The notes beneath the pieces were generated by a model that saw only the letters and a list, made by a program, of their open reading frames with translations, had not been told where the DNA came from and made no database searches. Both the position numbers and the translations under genes were made by a program. Below, one piece after another: positions 51,020 through 61,894 of a stretch of 64,000 nt of DNA. The DNA comes from Gonocerus acuteangulatus (lineage: Eukaryota; Arthropoda; Insecta; Hemiptera; Coreidae): assembly GCA_946811695.1 (NCBI GenBank), contig OX328125.1, positions 36,007,751 through 36,071,750 on the forward strand, read 5' to 3'. Every line of letters begins with the position of its first letter. Position 1 is the stretch's first letter.

Positions 51020-51390
51020 ATGGAGGTACAGATGACAAACTGTGTCCCTGCAGCATGGCTGGTGGTCCCGTGGCGGACTCGGGGTAAACAAAAAATCTAG
51101 GCGCTAATAACCTAGACGTTAAATGCCTTAAAAAAAAAAACATTTATTTAGTGTTTATTTATATTCGTATTCACAAATATATGAAGTACGAATTTATTTA
51201 TATTCGTATTCACAAAAGTATAAAGTACGAATAAATTCGTATTTTTATTTATAAATAAAATTATGCCCATCTCTGCCTGCAAGCATATGAACTCGAGAAC
51301 GTAAGCGTTTCGATTTTTCCACGCTAGTTAGCATAGTTAGGGTGAGTGATATGGACAATGAATGTACATATGTGTGTGTGTGTGTGTGTT

Positions 51391-51444
<54 letters not shown>

Positions 51445-52757
51445 GGGGGAATAGATTAGATTGGAATAGATAATCCAAACTAATATATGTATTTTATATA
51501 GATTAATAATACAAGCAAAAATATATTGTTCTTACCTCTGTAACTTCCAAAACTTCTCCAGTAATTTTGTCAATAATCTCTCCATAACTTTTCCCAGCTA
51601 TTGAACATTTATTGAATGTCATAATATTCTAGGAAAGAAGATCATTACATATTTCACTATAAAATGCCATTTTTGATTAAGAAAAAATGAATAAATAAAA
51701 AATAACACCAACCTGAGTTAATGTTCCAGTTTTATCAGAGAATATATATTGAATTTGGCCAAGTTCTTCATTAAGTGTAGTTGTCCTTGCTTTTGCATAC
51801 ATCTGCCTTTTATCACAATACATTTGCTCATCCCAATTTATTAAAAAACTTTGCATTAATCTAATGACTTCCACACTAATAAATAAAAATACACAATAAG
51901 GTAATAATCAAGTAATAAAATGCTTTACGTCATGATTATTAAATAATTTTACCTGACATAAAGAGATATTGGCACTACGGTGTTGAGCACGATAGCATAA
52001 GAGAAAAAAACAAGTAGTGAAATGATTGTAGCACCAGTGACTGGATCACTTGGTACTAGTGTATCCCACGGGAGATAGATTTGAAAAAATCGTCCAGTAA
52101 ACGTTTCCCAAATACCACAGGCAGCCATGCAGAATAAACAAATTAAAATAAGAAAGAAAACAATCTAAAAAACAACAACAAAAAATAAAGTCAAATTCAC
52201 ATATTAAGCTAAGAGATTGAATTTAAATAAGAATTTGAATTTACCCCTATAATTATAAAATTTAATAGTTTATCAATGCTTGTCCTCTTGAATTTTGTTT
52301 TTCCTGAGTTTTGCATTAGTTTTGTATCCTTTCCAGCAAAAATAACAACTCCATAGCACCATTCAGTATTACGTAAAACACAGCCTCTAAGTAAGATTTT
52401 GTCATTATCTAAAGGGTACCTTAAAAATAAAAATAAAAAACTGTTATGCAACTTCATGAGTTTATATAATATGAGCCGTTGATGCTTTAAATATGAGGCA
52501 GGGTTCAACTTATAAAATTATTCCATGATTCTTAATCTAAAATTAGAAAGTAAAATTCGTATTCACCTTTTTCCACGCCATATTAATGTTCCATCGAATT
52601 TATTGAGCAAGTTGTTTGGTGGTTCACATAAAATCTCTCCATCAAAATTCCCAAGCAAGCCATCATCTTGACCCATATCTGCAGTTTCTAAAAGGCACTG
52701 CCTTGATTTTAGGTTAGTTTCTCTGAGGGGAAAAAATGGTATTCTTACTTATGTTAT

Positions 52758-52795
<38 letters not shown>

Positions 52796-54501
52796 GATGT
52801 AATGGTTTTTAATATTTTAGGTCTCTACACATGCATGCAAGACCATCATTATAGAATTGATCATTTTTAAGACCTCTGAATATAGTGCTCATGCTCTGAA
52901 AGCAATTTGTCACTTTAAAGTACACATATGTGGACGTAGTGCTCTGTGTTATTAATCTCTAAAATTTGTTTAGTTGGTGTATTAATAATTTTTGAATCAC
53001 ACAAGGGATTTAGGGCGTATTCTGTATGATTGTCCATTTCCTGGTTATAGGCTATCTGTCTAGAATGTAACGGTCAGGATTATCGTACAGTGATGGTGAC
53101 GGCTTTGAAAATTGAGGGAGGTAATGGAAGGGCCGAGCTTGGTACTCCATGACCCTTAGTACCTAGCTTTTAGAAAGCGTTGGTGGGCAAAATGGCTCTT
53201 TTCGTACAACAAAGGAGCAAGACTGAAGGAATTATCAGCTCAGGCCTCAACACAAAGGCTAATGGAGCTATGATATTTTCTGGTTCAGACTTCCACCAAT
53301 ACTCCTCTGATGACCGTTTGAACAACAAATGGTTAGTGCAAACGCCCAGGTTCTGATGACTAGGACAGGTTGTCTGGAATATACTCGCACTGTACAACAG
53401 TGTTATGTTTCACGGAGTGGTCAGTGTTTAAGGCGTAATGCAGGAGTGTATGCAGAGTGAAGGGGATACTAGGTCCACCTCGAGTCCTAAGTATTTTAAT
53501 GGCAGGCGATGGAGGCCAGATATTGCGGCAAAAAGAAATAAGGTTACTATTGTGGACACGCAAGTTACAATTAATCAACTTGTTTAAAGACATTATTTGA
53601 GAAAATAATTATGAAGACAATAAAAAGAGAACTTTATGAAACTAAAATTCCGAACAATAGTTCTGTAAACTTCATTTTGTGGCAATGCAAGGAAATGCTT
53701 TATTTTTTTTTCTTCAAAAATTACATATTAAATTTTGAATAATATATACCCATCCAATTCTGCTGTTTCAATAAAGCAGAGGCCATTAGGTTCGCTCGTG
53801 CTAAGAAGAAGTACATCTGCAGCGATAAACTCATCGTTCTCCATCCGTATCACATCACCAACACGAACTTTGTACCACTTCTCTTCAAGAAGCTTTCCAT
53901 CACGAACAGCAAGAGCTTTCCTATTATTTACTTGAGAATCACTGATGTGCCTTTGCTACAAAAGAAAAAGGAAATTAGTTTTTTTCTTTTCTGTGTTATT
54001 ATTTTTTGTTTACTGGCTAGAGTAATTTCATTGAGTTAGGACTTATATTATTCTTTTCATAAATATATACTTTCTCAAACATGAAAAGAAATGACACAAA
54101 AAAATAAATAAAATAATTAAAAGGGTTGATAATTAAATCAAATTTTCAGAGAATAAATACCAACACTTAAAAGGTCATGAGTTTCTAGAGATAAATATAT
54201 TGTTATGATGACTACACCAGAACTATTTATGGATATACCATTTAAAGAATGGTATAATTTTCTAAAAGATTTCGGATATTACACTTACAAAATCATCATA
54301 GGCATCTTTGATAGCTGTGAGACATAATACACCAATGAGAGGGACAGCTGTAGTTATAGGAGTAAGGGATGATATGACATTAATCATCTGTAGCACCATG
54401 AGGCAGAGGAAGTAGAAGTTGGCCAACCGCTGGAACTGCTCGAAGAGGTTGAGCGGGATGAAGGTAATGATGGAATATTTCGAGGTCTTGATGTAATTGT
54501 T
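36366..54501 (-). CDS. P4-type phospholipid flippase (ATP8A1/2-like), 5' partial
   Basis: Class-1 P4-ATPase that moves phosphatidylserine and phosphatidylethanolamine to the cytosolic leaflet, normally with a CDC50 partner. Exons (minus strand): 54289-54501, 53750-53955, 52567-52722, 52245-52419, 51953-52164, 51713-51875, 51536-51628, 49573-49738, 48602-48711, 46858-47049, 46590-46761, 45445-45549, 45086-45284, 42581-42714, 42352-42480, 40444-40667, 40131-40356, 39949-40052, 39619-39750, 37708-37856 and 36366-36567. Every junction keeps phase; the total is about 1150 residues, against about 1160 for human ATP8A1, so only a short N-terminal part is missing. Landmarks: [14 protein letters not shown] (TM1); [21 protein letters not shown], the P4 PISL motif in TM4; DKTGTLTQ with the phosphorylated Asp; [57 protein letters not shown] and [13 protein letters not shown]; then the last six TM segments. 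The C-terminus has [10 protein letters not shown], as in ATP8A1. ATP8A1 and ATP8A2 cannot be separated here. Confidence 0.96.
37223..37266. repeat. Perfect 17-bp-stem hairpin
   Basis: TATCTTATCCACTTGAA and its exact complement are separated by 10 nt. Located in the last flippase intron. No target duplication seen, so it could be a tiny element end or a structured RNA segment. Confidence 0.6.
38476..38740. mobile_element. CATGGGCGTA-family MITE with perfect 8-bp duplication
   Basis: Ends CATGGGCGTACATAAGG and CCTATATACGCCCATG are flanked by TTAGGACC on both sides (38468-38475 and 38741-38748). An 8-bp duplication points to hAT-like transposition. The interior is shared with the copies at 44376, 55366 and (partly) 41010-41215 and 47500-47660: a tgtcataaaaaccttaa segment and a gcgttttaattgcc segment. 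Confidence 0.85.
41010..41215. repeat. Partial CATGGGCGTA-family copy
   Basis: Shares gtgtcaaaaaccccttaataat, aacagcgtttaggttg and the 3' end attttctatatacgcccg with the complete copies. The usual final ATG is replaced by a short run of cccg repeats. The 5' end is missing. Confidence 0.6.
41220..41430 (-). repeat. Second copy of the pogo-like fragment
   Basis: In minus orientation it reads gagctagaccgactcgaggg, gaaaacctttccttcttgct, catttgtttcgtggtatttc, agtcaaagaaggcatatatg and aggcaggaacttgtg, parallel to 26185-26350. No terminal repeat at its upstream end, so it is truncated. Confidence 0.5.
41689..41783 (+). other. Orphan coding-like exon, antisense within a flippase intron
   Basis: A T-rich acceptor (tttaaatag) precedes a stop-free 95-bp stretch ending GAG before GTAAGA, a consensus donor. 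In phase it reads [20 protein letters not shown] followed by [12 protein letters not shown] do not recognise the protein. It may be an exon of a transposon gene or of a gene nested in the intron. No partner exons were identified. Confidence 0.35.
42049..42106. repeat. (TA)n microsatellite
   Basis: Uninterrupted TA repeat of about 29 units in a flippase intron. Confidence 0.95.
43361..43937. mobile_element. Probable non-autonomous hAT element
   Basis: Left end CAGAGGGGGCCAAATGC; right end, read inward, TAGGGGTGGCAAAGCTCC. It also carries tgcggctcgcgacaa near the right end, common in hAT elements. Flanks atatatac and atatatga agree at 6 of 8 positions, so the boundary is approximate. No transposase frame. 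Confidence 0.5.
44376..44940. mobile_element. Longer CATGGGCGTA-family copy (565 bp)
   Basis: Begins cttgggtgtatatagg and ends cctaaatatgcccctg, diverged forms of the family ends. Flanks ggtaaaat (44368-44375) and ggtaaaag (44941-44948) agree at 7 of 8 positions. Twice the length of other copies, so it carries extra internal sequence. It lies in an intron of the flippase gene. Confidence 0.7.
45680..45890 (+). repeat. SINE-A, most complete copy
   Basis: tRNA-like head with A-box-like gtggccgtgagcgttaaggc and B-box-like gggtttgattcccac, then the family body tggcttttctttagaaaaaa, atcctggctaaaaaagggt, acctatagatagcccgt and tail ttaataataatggacg. Internal RNA polymerase III-type boxes suggest a tRNA-derived SINE. 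Confidence 0.75.
47500..47660. repeat. Partial CATGGGCGTA-family copy next to a U2 fragment
   Basis: Contains ttagccaactaaaacgctttta, tgaggtttttatgcc and the end ctccctttatatacgcccatg of the family. Only one terminus is present. Confidence 0.6.
47691..47725 (-). pseudogene. U2 snRNA 5' fragment
   Basis: On the minus strand the sequence gttctcggcctattggctaa followed by gatca matches the 5' end of U2 snRNA (CTTCTCGGCCTTTTGGCTAA, then GATCA) with a few changes. Similarity fades after about 35 nt, before the branch-point recognition region, so it is a truncated retro-copy and not a working snRNA gene. Confidence 0.7.
50557..51275. mobile_element. hAT-type MITE with perfect 8-bp duplication and an internal SINE-like insert
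   Basis: Ends CAGAGATGGGCATAATTTTA and its complement are flanked by CCTGCAAG at 50549-50556 and 51276-51283, identical on both sides. Each arm (~135 bp) holds short tandem units (acgaatataaataaattcg). The right-hand half is interrupted by an insertion at about 50990-51133 that has a long T run at its left and an A run at its right and resembles SINE-B in its tail. Confidence 0.9.
51369..51440. repeat. (GT)n(GA)n compound microsatellite
   Basis: A gtgtgtgt tract followed by a longer gagagaga tract, just outside the hAT-type MITE. Confidence 0.95.
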
Positions 54502-54814
54502 CTGAAACAAAAAGAACACAAAATCAGAGGACTCTTCATGAATTATTAAATAAAACTATTTTTTATTAAACATTTTATATTAATGCATTCACAGCCGATT
54601 TTTTCTTACATCATATCATGAACTACTTGCTGTTTGTAAAAATATTTTTATTCCCTGCATTGTAATGTCATACAATAAATAGAACATGTTAGGGAAATAT
54701 CTAATAATTAATGCTTATACGTAAATCTCCTTATTATATTACTTTTTTAACTGAAAGTTAGATAAAATTAAATCTTGTTTAAATTATCCAATTAACTAAA
54801 TATTATACAGGGTG

Positions 54815-55330
54815 TCCCACATTGAGATGTCATAATTTTAAGGACCTCATTTGTAGTTCAGGGACGCAGAAATGATCGTTCTATCTCAACATGTAGCAGA
54901 GCTATTCAAAATTTTGTCTATTTTCAAAAGTTATTGGGTTTTCTTATGAAAAACAGTGGTTTCTGGATTTCTAGTCTATGTATCGTAAATGGCGACCACA
55001 TTTTTAGAATCTACATCGAATTTCCAAAAAGAAAAACCCATTATTGAAATGTTGTCATGTAAATTAGGAGCTAAACTAAGAGCCATATAGACATGAACTA
55101 TTGTTATTAGGGTTTTCTTAACTCCTTCAATATTTTCTTAATCAGCTATTTGTAGACTTAGTGGTTTGCCTCCACCTCAAAAGTTGCTTTATTTAATAAG
55201 CTTTAAAATGGTACCCTGTTGTTTAAAAAAAAAAAATTATTTAAGTCTATTTTTTTCTGGTTTGTAAGTCAAAACCAATACATTTGCTGTAGCTTGACGA
55301 AGCCAATCTGAACACATTCCTCCTCATAAG
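54815..55330 (+). repeat. Third copy of the ACAGGGTGTCC repeat
   Basis: Begins tatacagggtgtcccacatt and follows the plus-strand arm at 56217-56735 closely: the cattattgaaatgttgtcatg, gagccatatagac and agctatttgtagactta blocks appear in the same order. It lacks about 20 bp near its start and carries an extra aaatggc around 54988. It ends at cttgacgaagccaatctgaacac. No opposite terminus nearby. Confidence 0.8.
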
Positions 55331-55365
55331 AAGATAATAATAACTGTATTATTGGATGAAATTCC

Positions 55366-55602
55366 CATGGGCGTATATAGGAAATAATTGGGGGGGGGGA
55401 CCATTTCCGGGGTATGGAATACTAACAATCTAGAACTTGGAATAGTTTTATCTAACTAAAACGCTATTAACTCCAAAATAAAATATTTTTTATGAACTAA
55501 GTGTTATTATTTTTAAGGGTATTATGACACATTTTAACTGATCAAATTAAAATTTGGGGGGGGCTGCATCCCCCCCCCCCCTTATACGCTTATAAGCCCA
55601 TG
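55366..55602. mobile_element. CATGGGCGTA-family MITE, 237 bp
   Basis: Begins catgggcgtatataggaaat and ends gcttataagcccatg. Flanks gaaattcc (55358-55365) and gaaaatcc (55603-55610) match at 7 of 8 positions. Long G and C runs near each end can pair with one another. Confidence 0.75.
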
Positions 55603-55849
55603 GAAAATCCTGACATTCCTCCATAGTAAAAAAATATCTGTTAATATCGTTCTTTCAAGTTAGGTATTAACTAATAATGTTAATTTGAAACAGTTTAATA
55701 TGGACACTTAGGCAGATTTGATAAATGAAATTTATTGGATATTTATTTATTTATTTATTATCATGTTTTAATTCATCAATTACTTTCCTGTATAGACAAT
55801 GATGATGATTTTTCATTGTCAATTACTATAGATTTAGACTTTAGAATAT

Positions 55850-55970
55850 TGTTCGGAGCGCGTTTCCTTCCTCTGTCCATAGGGACGAAACTTGCATATG
55901 AGGTTCACGTTTCAGAACCCATAGATCATTAAAATAACGATGGTTGAACTATATATGTGTGCGTGCGTGC

Positions 55971-56006
<36 letters not shown>

Positions 56007-56060
56007 TTGTCTGTTTGCTCTCCCACCTTAATAATGGTCCGATTATGATGAAATTTAATA
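55850..56060 (+). repeat. Hairpin repeat copy with internal (GT)n
   Basis: Degenerate hairpin (gcgcgtttccttcctctgtc, catagggacgaaacttgc), then cacgtttcagaacccat, aataacgatggtt, a (TG)n tract at about 55953-56004 and tttgtctgtttgctctc with tggtccgattatgatgaaat. It runs directly into the left arm of the palindrome. Confidence 0.65.
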
Positions 56061-56066
56061 CTTTTT

Positions 56067-57932
56067 GACATGTTCTCAGCTCCAATCCCACAATTTAGGA
56101 CATTATATTTTTTTTTTTAAATTTACCCATTCCATTGTTCAATTCTTGTATTTGAAATTCCTTAGCAACCAGTAGGTTGTTATGAGTTTATTTATTTGAT
56201 CACTCACCAGTATTTAAACAGGGTGTCCCACATTGAGATGTCAAAATTTTAAGGGTTTATTCTGCACTTCATTTGTAGTTCAGGGACGCAGAAATGAGCG
56301 TCCTATCTCAACATGTAGCAGAGCTATTCAAACTTTTGTCTCTTTTCAAAACTATTGGGTTTTCTTATGAAAAACAGTGTTTTCCGGATTTCTGGTCTAT
56401 GTATCGACCACATTTTTAGAATCTACATTAAATTTCCAATAAGAAACAACCATTATTGAAATGTTGTCATGCAAATTAGGAGCTACACTAAGAGCCATAT
56501 AGACGTGAACTATTGTTATTAGGGTTTTCTTAACTCCTTCAATATTTTCTTAATCAGCTATTTGTAGACTTAGCGGTTTGCCTCCGCCTTAAAAGTTGCC
56601 TTATTTAATAAGCTTTAAAATGGTACCCGGTTGTTTTCAAAACAAAAGTTATTTAAGTCTATTTTTTCTGATTTCTAAGTGAAAACCAATACATTTGCTG
56701 TAGCTTGACAAAGCCAATCTGAACACATTATTTAATTTCACACAAATATGGTGATGTCCCATCCTTCCAACATTAGGTATTCACACTTTTTGCTCAGATT
56801 AAGAATTAGGGGACACTTTGGAAAGAGTGAAAGATGACAGAAGAACATATTTGAAATAATCACAATTATTGTTATTATTTTAACACAATAAATACAGATC
56901 TTATATTTTTATACTTTGAGGATCTTGTTTTATTAAATTTCTATTTTTAGTTCTATTCTATTTAATAAAATTAGACACTACAATTTCTGCTTATAAGTTA
57001 TTGCTTATAAGTAACTGGGTTATTCATTATAAATTGTATTGAAAAAAGTCTCTCCTGCAAATATAAAGCGACAAAAAAAAAAAAAAATAGATTTAAATGA
57101 GAAGACTATTATACTACTCTTAAAAATAGAAATTTCATAAAACAAGACCCAAACAAATTCATGAAACAAGAAATTTCATAAAGCATAAAAATATAACATC
57201 TGTATTTATTATGTTAACAGTAATTGTGATTATTTCCAAAACGTTCTTCTGTCATCTTTCACTCTTTCCAAAGTGTCCCCTAATTCATAATCTGAGATGT
57301 ATTGGGTTTCACTTAGAAATCAGAAAAAATAGACTTAAATAACTTTTGTTTTGAAAACAACCGGGTACCATTTTAAAGCTTATTAAATAAGGCAACTTTT
57401 AAGGCGGAGGCAAACCGCTAAGTCTACAAATAGCTGATTAAGAAAATATTGAAGGAGTTAAGAAAACCCTAATAACAATAGTTCACGTCTATATGGCTCT
57501 TAGTGTAGCTCCTAATTTGCATGACAACATTTCAATAATGGTTGTTTCTTATTGGAAATTTAATGTAGATTCTAAAAATGTGGTCCTCATTTACGATACA
57601 TAGACCAGAAATCCGGAAAACACTGTTTTTCATAAGAAAACCCAATAGTTTTGAAAAGAGACTAAAGTTTGAATAGCTCTGCTACATGTTGAGATAGGAC
57701 GCTCATTTCTGCGTCCCTGAACTACAAATGAAGTGCAGAATAAACCCTTAAAATTATGACATCTCAATGTTGGACACCCTGTATAATACTGGTGAGTGAT
57801 CAAATAAATAAACTCATAACAACCTACTGGTTGCTAAGGAATTTCAAATACAAGAATTGAACAATGGAATGGGTAAATTTACAAAAAAAAATATAATGTC
57901 CTAAATTGTGGGATTGGAGCTGAGAACATGTC
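56067..57932. repeat. Large palindrome of an ACAGGGTGTCC repeat
   Basis: The left arm (56067 to about 56955) and right arm (about 57118 to 57932) are inverted copies with few differences over roughly 800 bp; the right arm lacks about 100 bp around the aaccaatacatttgctg segment. Inside each arm is the terminus ACAGGGTGTCCCACATTGAG (56219 on plus; complement near 57780, with one change). Outside it the inversion continues for another ~150 bp, so the palindrome is larger than a single transposon's terminal repeats. Confidence 0.85.
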
Positions 57933-59342
57933 ACAAAGTAGTGACGTCATATTTTTTTTTTTTTTTTTTTTTTTTTATTGTCCAATAATTAAATTATTGT
58001 ACGATATCTTGTATTTTAAACTCATTTAAAAGTATGTTTTATACAGTGATTTTTAAACATATTACTTTTATGGGTATATGAAATTTTTAAATACATGAAA
58101 GCTCCTGAAGAGATGGGAGTAAGTAAACAAAACATTAATCATTATGTCTTACTAGCTTAATGCCCATGCTTCGTCACGGCAGATAAGTAGTTATTTTATC
58201 GTGTTAAATAATGTATCATCAAAATTAACACTACTACATAATTTTGTGCAGTTTATTATAGCACGGTTCTCGTCATGCTATAAGTTATTCATCAATTGAC
58301 AAGTAATCAAAGTATAATATTTCTTAACATTGGGGCGCTTCGGACCAGTGTCAAGAAACAGATAACCTAGAGGTAACCCGTTATCTATAGGCTAGCAGTA
58401 ACAGCAGTTTAATCAGTACTGGTAGAAATTCGTTGACAATAATAAATGGACATTAAAATTTAAAAAATTATGTTTCCAAGTTGTCATTTGGAAACACCCA
58501 TTATATTTGCGAGCATTGCCAAGAAGTGTTCTGACTGGGGATCCTGATGGGTGGGGAGGCTGTGCGAGGGTTAGGGATATTATTACCTCGGATGGACCAT
58601 CACCAGGTATAGCGTAAACTCTTTGAGTGATAAAATCTCAGTTTATTTCTAGTAATTCAAGGTCTGCCATCAAAGTTGAAATTAAGCGCAATGAAATAGA
58701 TACAGTACAATAACAGCTTACCTGTTATCATTCTAGCAATGCATGCTGCCTAGGCTTGCTAACTCTAACCAACTAAAAATTCAAACCCCTCTAAAAATAC
58801 TTAAAAATTTGAATATCAAAAAATCCTTTCTTAGTGTTTACGTCCTAAAGGGAGCGTCCATGCAAAATTTCAAAATTTTCTGTCCAGTGGTTTGGGCTGG
58901 GCGTTGATAGGTCAGTGAGTGTGAGTGGTATTTGACAAATATATAGTAGATAAAAATTGTTTTAAATATCTTGTACACAACACAAAAAAAGATAGCTTTT
59001 CTTAGCATATTCTGCCAATAATTTGGACACGTACAAATGTTTTTACAGTATATGTAAAAGTAAACATTTTTAACGATTACCAAACAACATTAAACATTAG
59101 TTAAACATTTTTGAAAGCCAACTCAAGTTTTAATGAGCTATTGAGAATAAATTTTAGAATACAACTTTTTAATTCACTCAAAATTATCTTATTTTGATCT
59201 TGTGCAATATGGTGACCCCAGCAGTAGTTTGGCAAGTTTATCGGAAGTTAAGTTCATCGGAAATTGCTGGGGGGATGTGAAGGCTCAATTCATAAGAGAT
59301 GAAAAAAGTGGCCTATATCTTACCTGCTGTCCTTCATTTAAA

Positions 59343-59382
59343 ATGACGAAGGCTACCAAAGAGTAGCCGAAACGTCCTGAAT
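59343..59382 (+). other. Hammerhead-like/retroelement 3' motif
   Basis: tgacgaa, a six-base-pair stem (GGCTAC ... GTAGCC with a six-base loop), then gaaacgtc. The layout follows a hammerhead ribozyme core (CUGANGA, stem II, GAAA), except that the first C is an A. Such motifs occur in Penelope-like and related retroelements. Diverged relatives are at 8881-8921 (minus), 40754-40790 and 4573-4605. Confidence 0.35.
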
Positions 59383-59569
59383 ATAGATTTTTTACAAAAA
59401 TCGTATTGAGGTTTTTTTAACCGAATCCTAACTATTCCCTGTTTGCTTATTTAAAATGAAGTTGGGCATGTAAGATGGAACAAATTCGTTAACCACCCAA
59501 ATCGGTCCCCCAGAAGAGGGAGGGGGGTTTACCATGGACCCAAAACACTAATTGACCATGCCAGCCGTA

Positions 59570-59745
59570 GTTTTTAGCGCGGTTCCTCCCTCCCCCATAG
59601 GGAGGAACCCCGCTTATAAGGTTGATACAATGAAACAATCCGGAAGTGCCGACTAGAAAATTTTGCGTTTCAGAACCCCTAGAAACCAAAAATAACGGTG
59701 GTTCAAATTTGTATATATATATATATGTATATATTTATATATATA

Positions 59746-59812
<67 letters not shown>

Positions 59813-60180
59813 CTGTTCGCTCTCTAAATAGAAGACGAATGGTCCGATTTTGATGAAATTTGGTACAAAAATCTGTCGTCCAATTTGAAAGGTCAAGTTC
59901 GTTAACCAGCAAAATCCGCCCACTGGAAGATGGCGTTTGGGGCGAAATTCGCGCAAAAAAAATCGTAACGCTTACGTTTTTGAGTTCATAAGCTTGTAAG
60001 TACTCTTTTTATAGGCTTCTTGGGCAAGGAAAACGAATGAAACCATTTTCAAGGCGATAGCTTTAACCGTTTTCGAGAAAATTGGAAAAATAGTTTTTGA
60101 ATACCGTTTTTGGTTTGGGTACTTAGAATCACGGGATTCAGTTGAAACATTATCTGCATGTTCTACTTTCATTAAAACTA
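59570..60180 (+). repeat. Hairpin repeat copy with internal (TA)n
   Basis: Hairpin gcggttcctccctcccccat / agggaggaaccccgc at 59580-59614, then caatccggaagtgccgacta, tttgcgtttcagaacccct, aataacggtggttcaaattt, a (TA)n tract at about 59709-59810, tttgtctgttcgctctc and tggtccgattttgatgaaat. The same order occurs at 55850 and 63420. Confidence 0.8.
59709..59810. repeat. (TA)n microsatellite inside a repeat
   Basis: Mostly uninterrupted TA with short tatatt variants at its left side; sits at a fixed position in the hairpin repeat. Confidence 0.9.
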
Positions 60181-60229
60181 ATATGTTGAAAGTTATGTTA
60201 CGTTTGGAGTTAAGGAAGGGTTAGAATAA

Positions 60230-61290
60230 AATATTTAATGAACAGACATGAAAAGTTTTGGGAACTTCGTATACTTTCATTAATATCTCGAACACGGTTG
60301 GGAAATCGTGGAAAGTGGATAGAAACTATTTGAAAGCTTACTAAATTCTCTACAAAAATGATTCTAAAACTATTTTTGATTAGGTTATGTCAATCGGAGA
60401 AATAAGTGCTTAAAACTTCAAATACGTCTGTTTTGTTCTTATGAACGGGTTTTTGTCGTTCTTTTTGTAATTTTTGTCTCTTTCCCTTGGTTTTTTATTG
60501 CTTCTTATTTTTTTAATTTCTTATGTTGTATTTGTAAGGAAAATGTATGTGTGTGTAAAACAGGATAGGTAAAATGAGACCAATTTTCTGTTGTGAGAAA
60601 TAATGAAAAGTTTTGGGAACTTCGTATAATTTCTTAATATCTCGAAAACGGTTGAAAATCTTGGGAAGCGAAAGGTTACCATTCGAAAGCTTACTAAATG
60701 GTCTACAAGAAAGGTTCTAAAGAAAGTTTTGAACAAGCGATGTCAATCGGAGAAATAAGTGCTTAAAATTTGAAGTAATTGATTTCGTTTATTCGAACAA
60801 TTCTTTTTGTCTGTTTTTATTCCTATTTTTACATTGTTTATAGTTGGATAATGTATTTGACAATAAAATAGATTAATTAAAATAAGAAAAACAATTCATT
60901 GTTAGAAATATATCAGGCTGTTCCGTATGAAATGTCAGTTTTGGATTTGCCGATTTCCTTCAAATGTCTTGAAACTGTCGAGGCTCCTAATCCGAGTTCT
61001 TTGGCATATTCCCTATTGTTTGCAATTGCTTATAGTAGTCAAATGTATTTGCCAAAAAACAGGATACGTATAATTAGAATATTTTATTTTTGCTCAGATC
61101 CCTTATGAATATCTATTAGGCCCCCTTCGTATTTTTTCCTTAATATCTCGAAAAGGGTTAGGAGATCGTGGCAATTGAAATGTAACAGTTCGAAAGCTTA
61201 CTAAATTCTCTACAAAAAATGTTTTACAGAAATGTTTGATGGGGTCGTCACATTAGGAGAAATAAGTGCTTAAAACTTAGTTAGTTTCCT
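60230..61290 (+). repeat. Imperfect spaced repeats of a ~180-bp unit
   Basis: Units near 60245-60420, 60600-60775 and 61120-61285 share aatatctcgaaaacggttgg, cgaaagcttactaaattctc, tcggagaaataagtgctta and, in the first two, ttttgggaacttcgtat. A fourth copy is at about 63660-63845. Spacing differs, so this is not a simple satellite. Confidence 0.7.
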
Positions 61291-61894
61291 TTATTTAAAC
61301 GGATCTATTTATGTGTTTCCCGAAGTTTTTTTTTCACTGCTCGTTATTTTTGTACTTGCTTATAGTAGTCTAATGTATTTTTCATTAAACAGGATATGTA
61401 TAATTAAAAGCATTATTTTGTTTGTTAGAATTCGAAGATGCCGTATGAATATCTAGATTACAGTACTGGTTTTGATTTCGTATTTTAGAATTGTTCTTGG
61501 TATTCCCTATTTTCATGTATTACCCTTAGTTCTTTATTGCTAGTAGTTTTTTTTTTTTTTTTTTTTATTGATTATAGAATATAAATCTATTTGGCAATAA
61601 AATAGGATACGTAAAATTAGAAACAATATTTCGGGTATTTCTGAGCGAAATGCCTTGTAAGATTGTCTACCACCACGAACGGCGTTTTTCCTCTATTTAC
61701 CTCACATTTTAATTGGTTGCTGTTTTTAGCTTGTTTCCTGCTTCACTTCACAGATAGGAAACACGCTTCTGACGTCGACCTAATGACGTAATCCGAAGTG
61801 CCTAATAAATGATTTAACGTTTTAGAACAGGTAGATATCGAAAATAGCTGTTTTTAAATTAGAATCTATTGTTGAGTAATTATATGAATCTTTA

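Noticed and set aside
51245..51478. Frame with SLSLSL and HTHTHT
   Set aside because: Translation of the (GT)n(GA)n compound microsatellite.
58715..58760. Possible donor and first exon of the flippase gene
   Set aside because: A GT donor-like site exists on the minus strand, but the upstream sequence does not encode anything like the expected P4-ATPase N-terminus.
59646..59956. Frames reading YIYIYI repeats
   Set aside because: They are translations of the (TA)n microsatellite.
61549..61567. Poly-T tract as a terminator or retro-insertion tail
   Set aside because: No adjoining SINE or LINE 3' sequence or target duplication was found; treated as a simple repeat.
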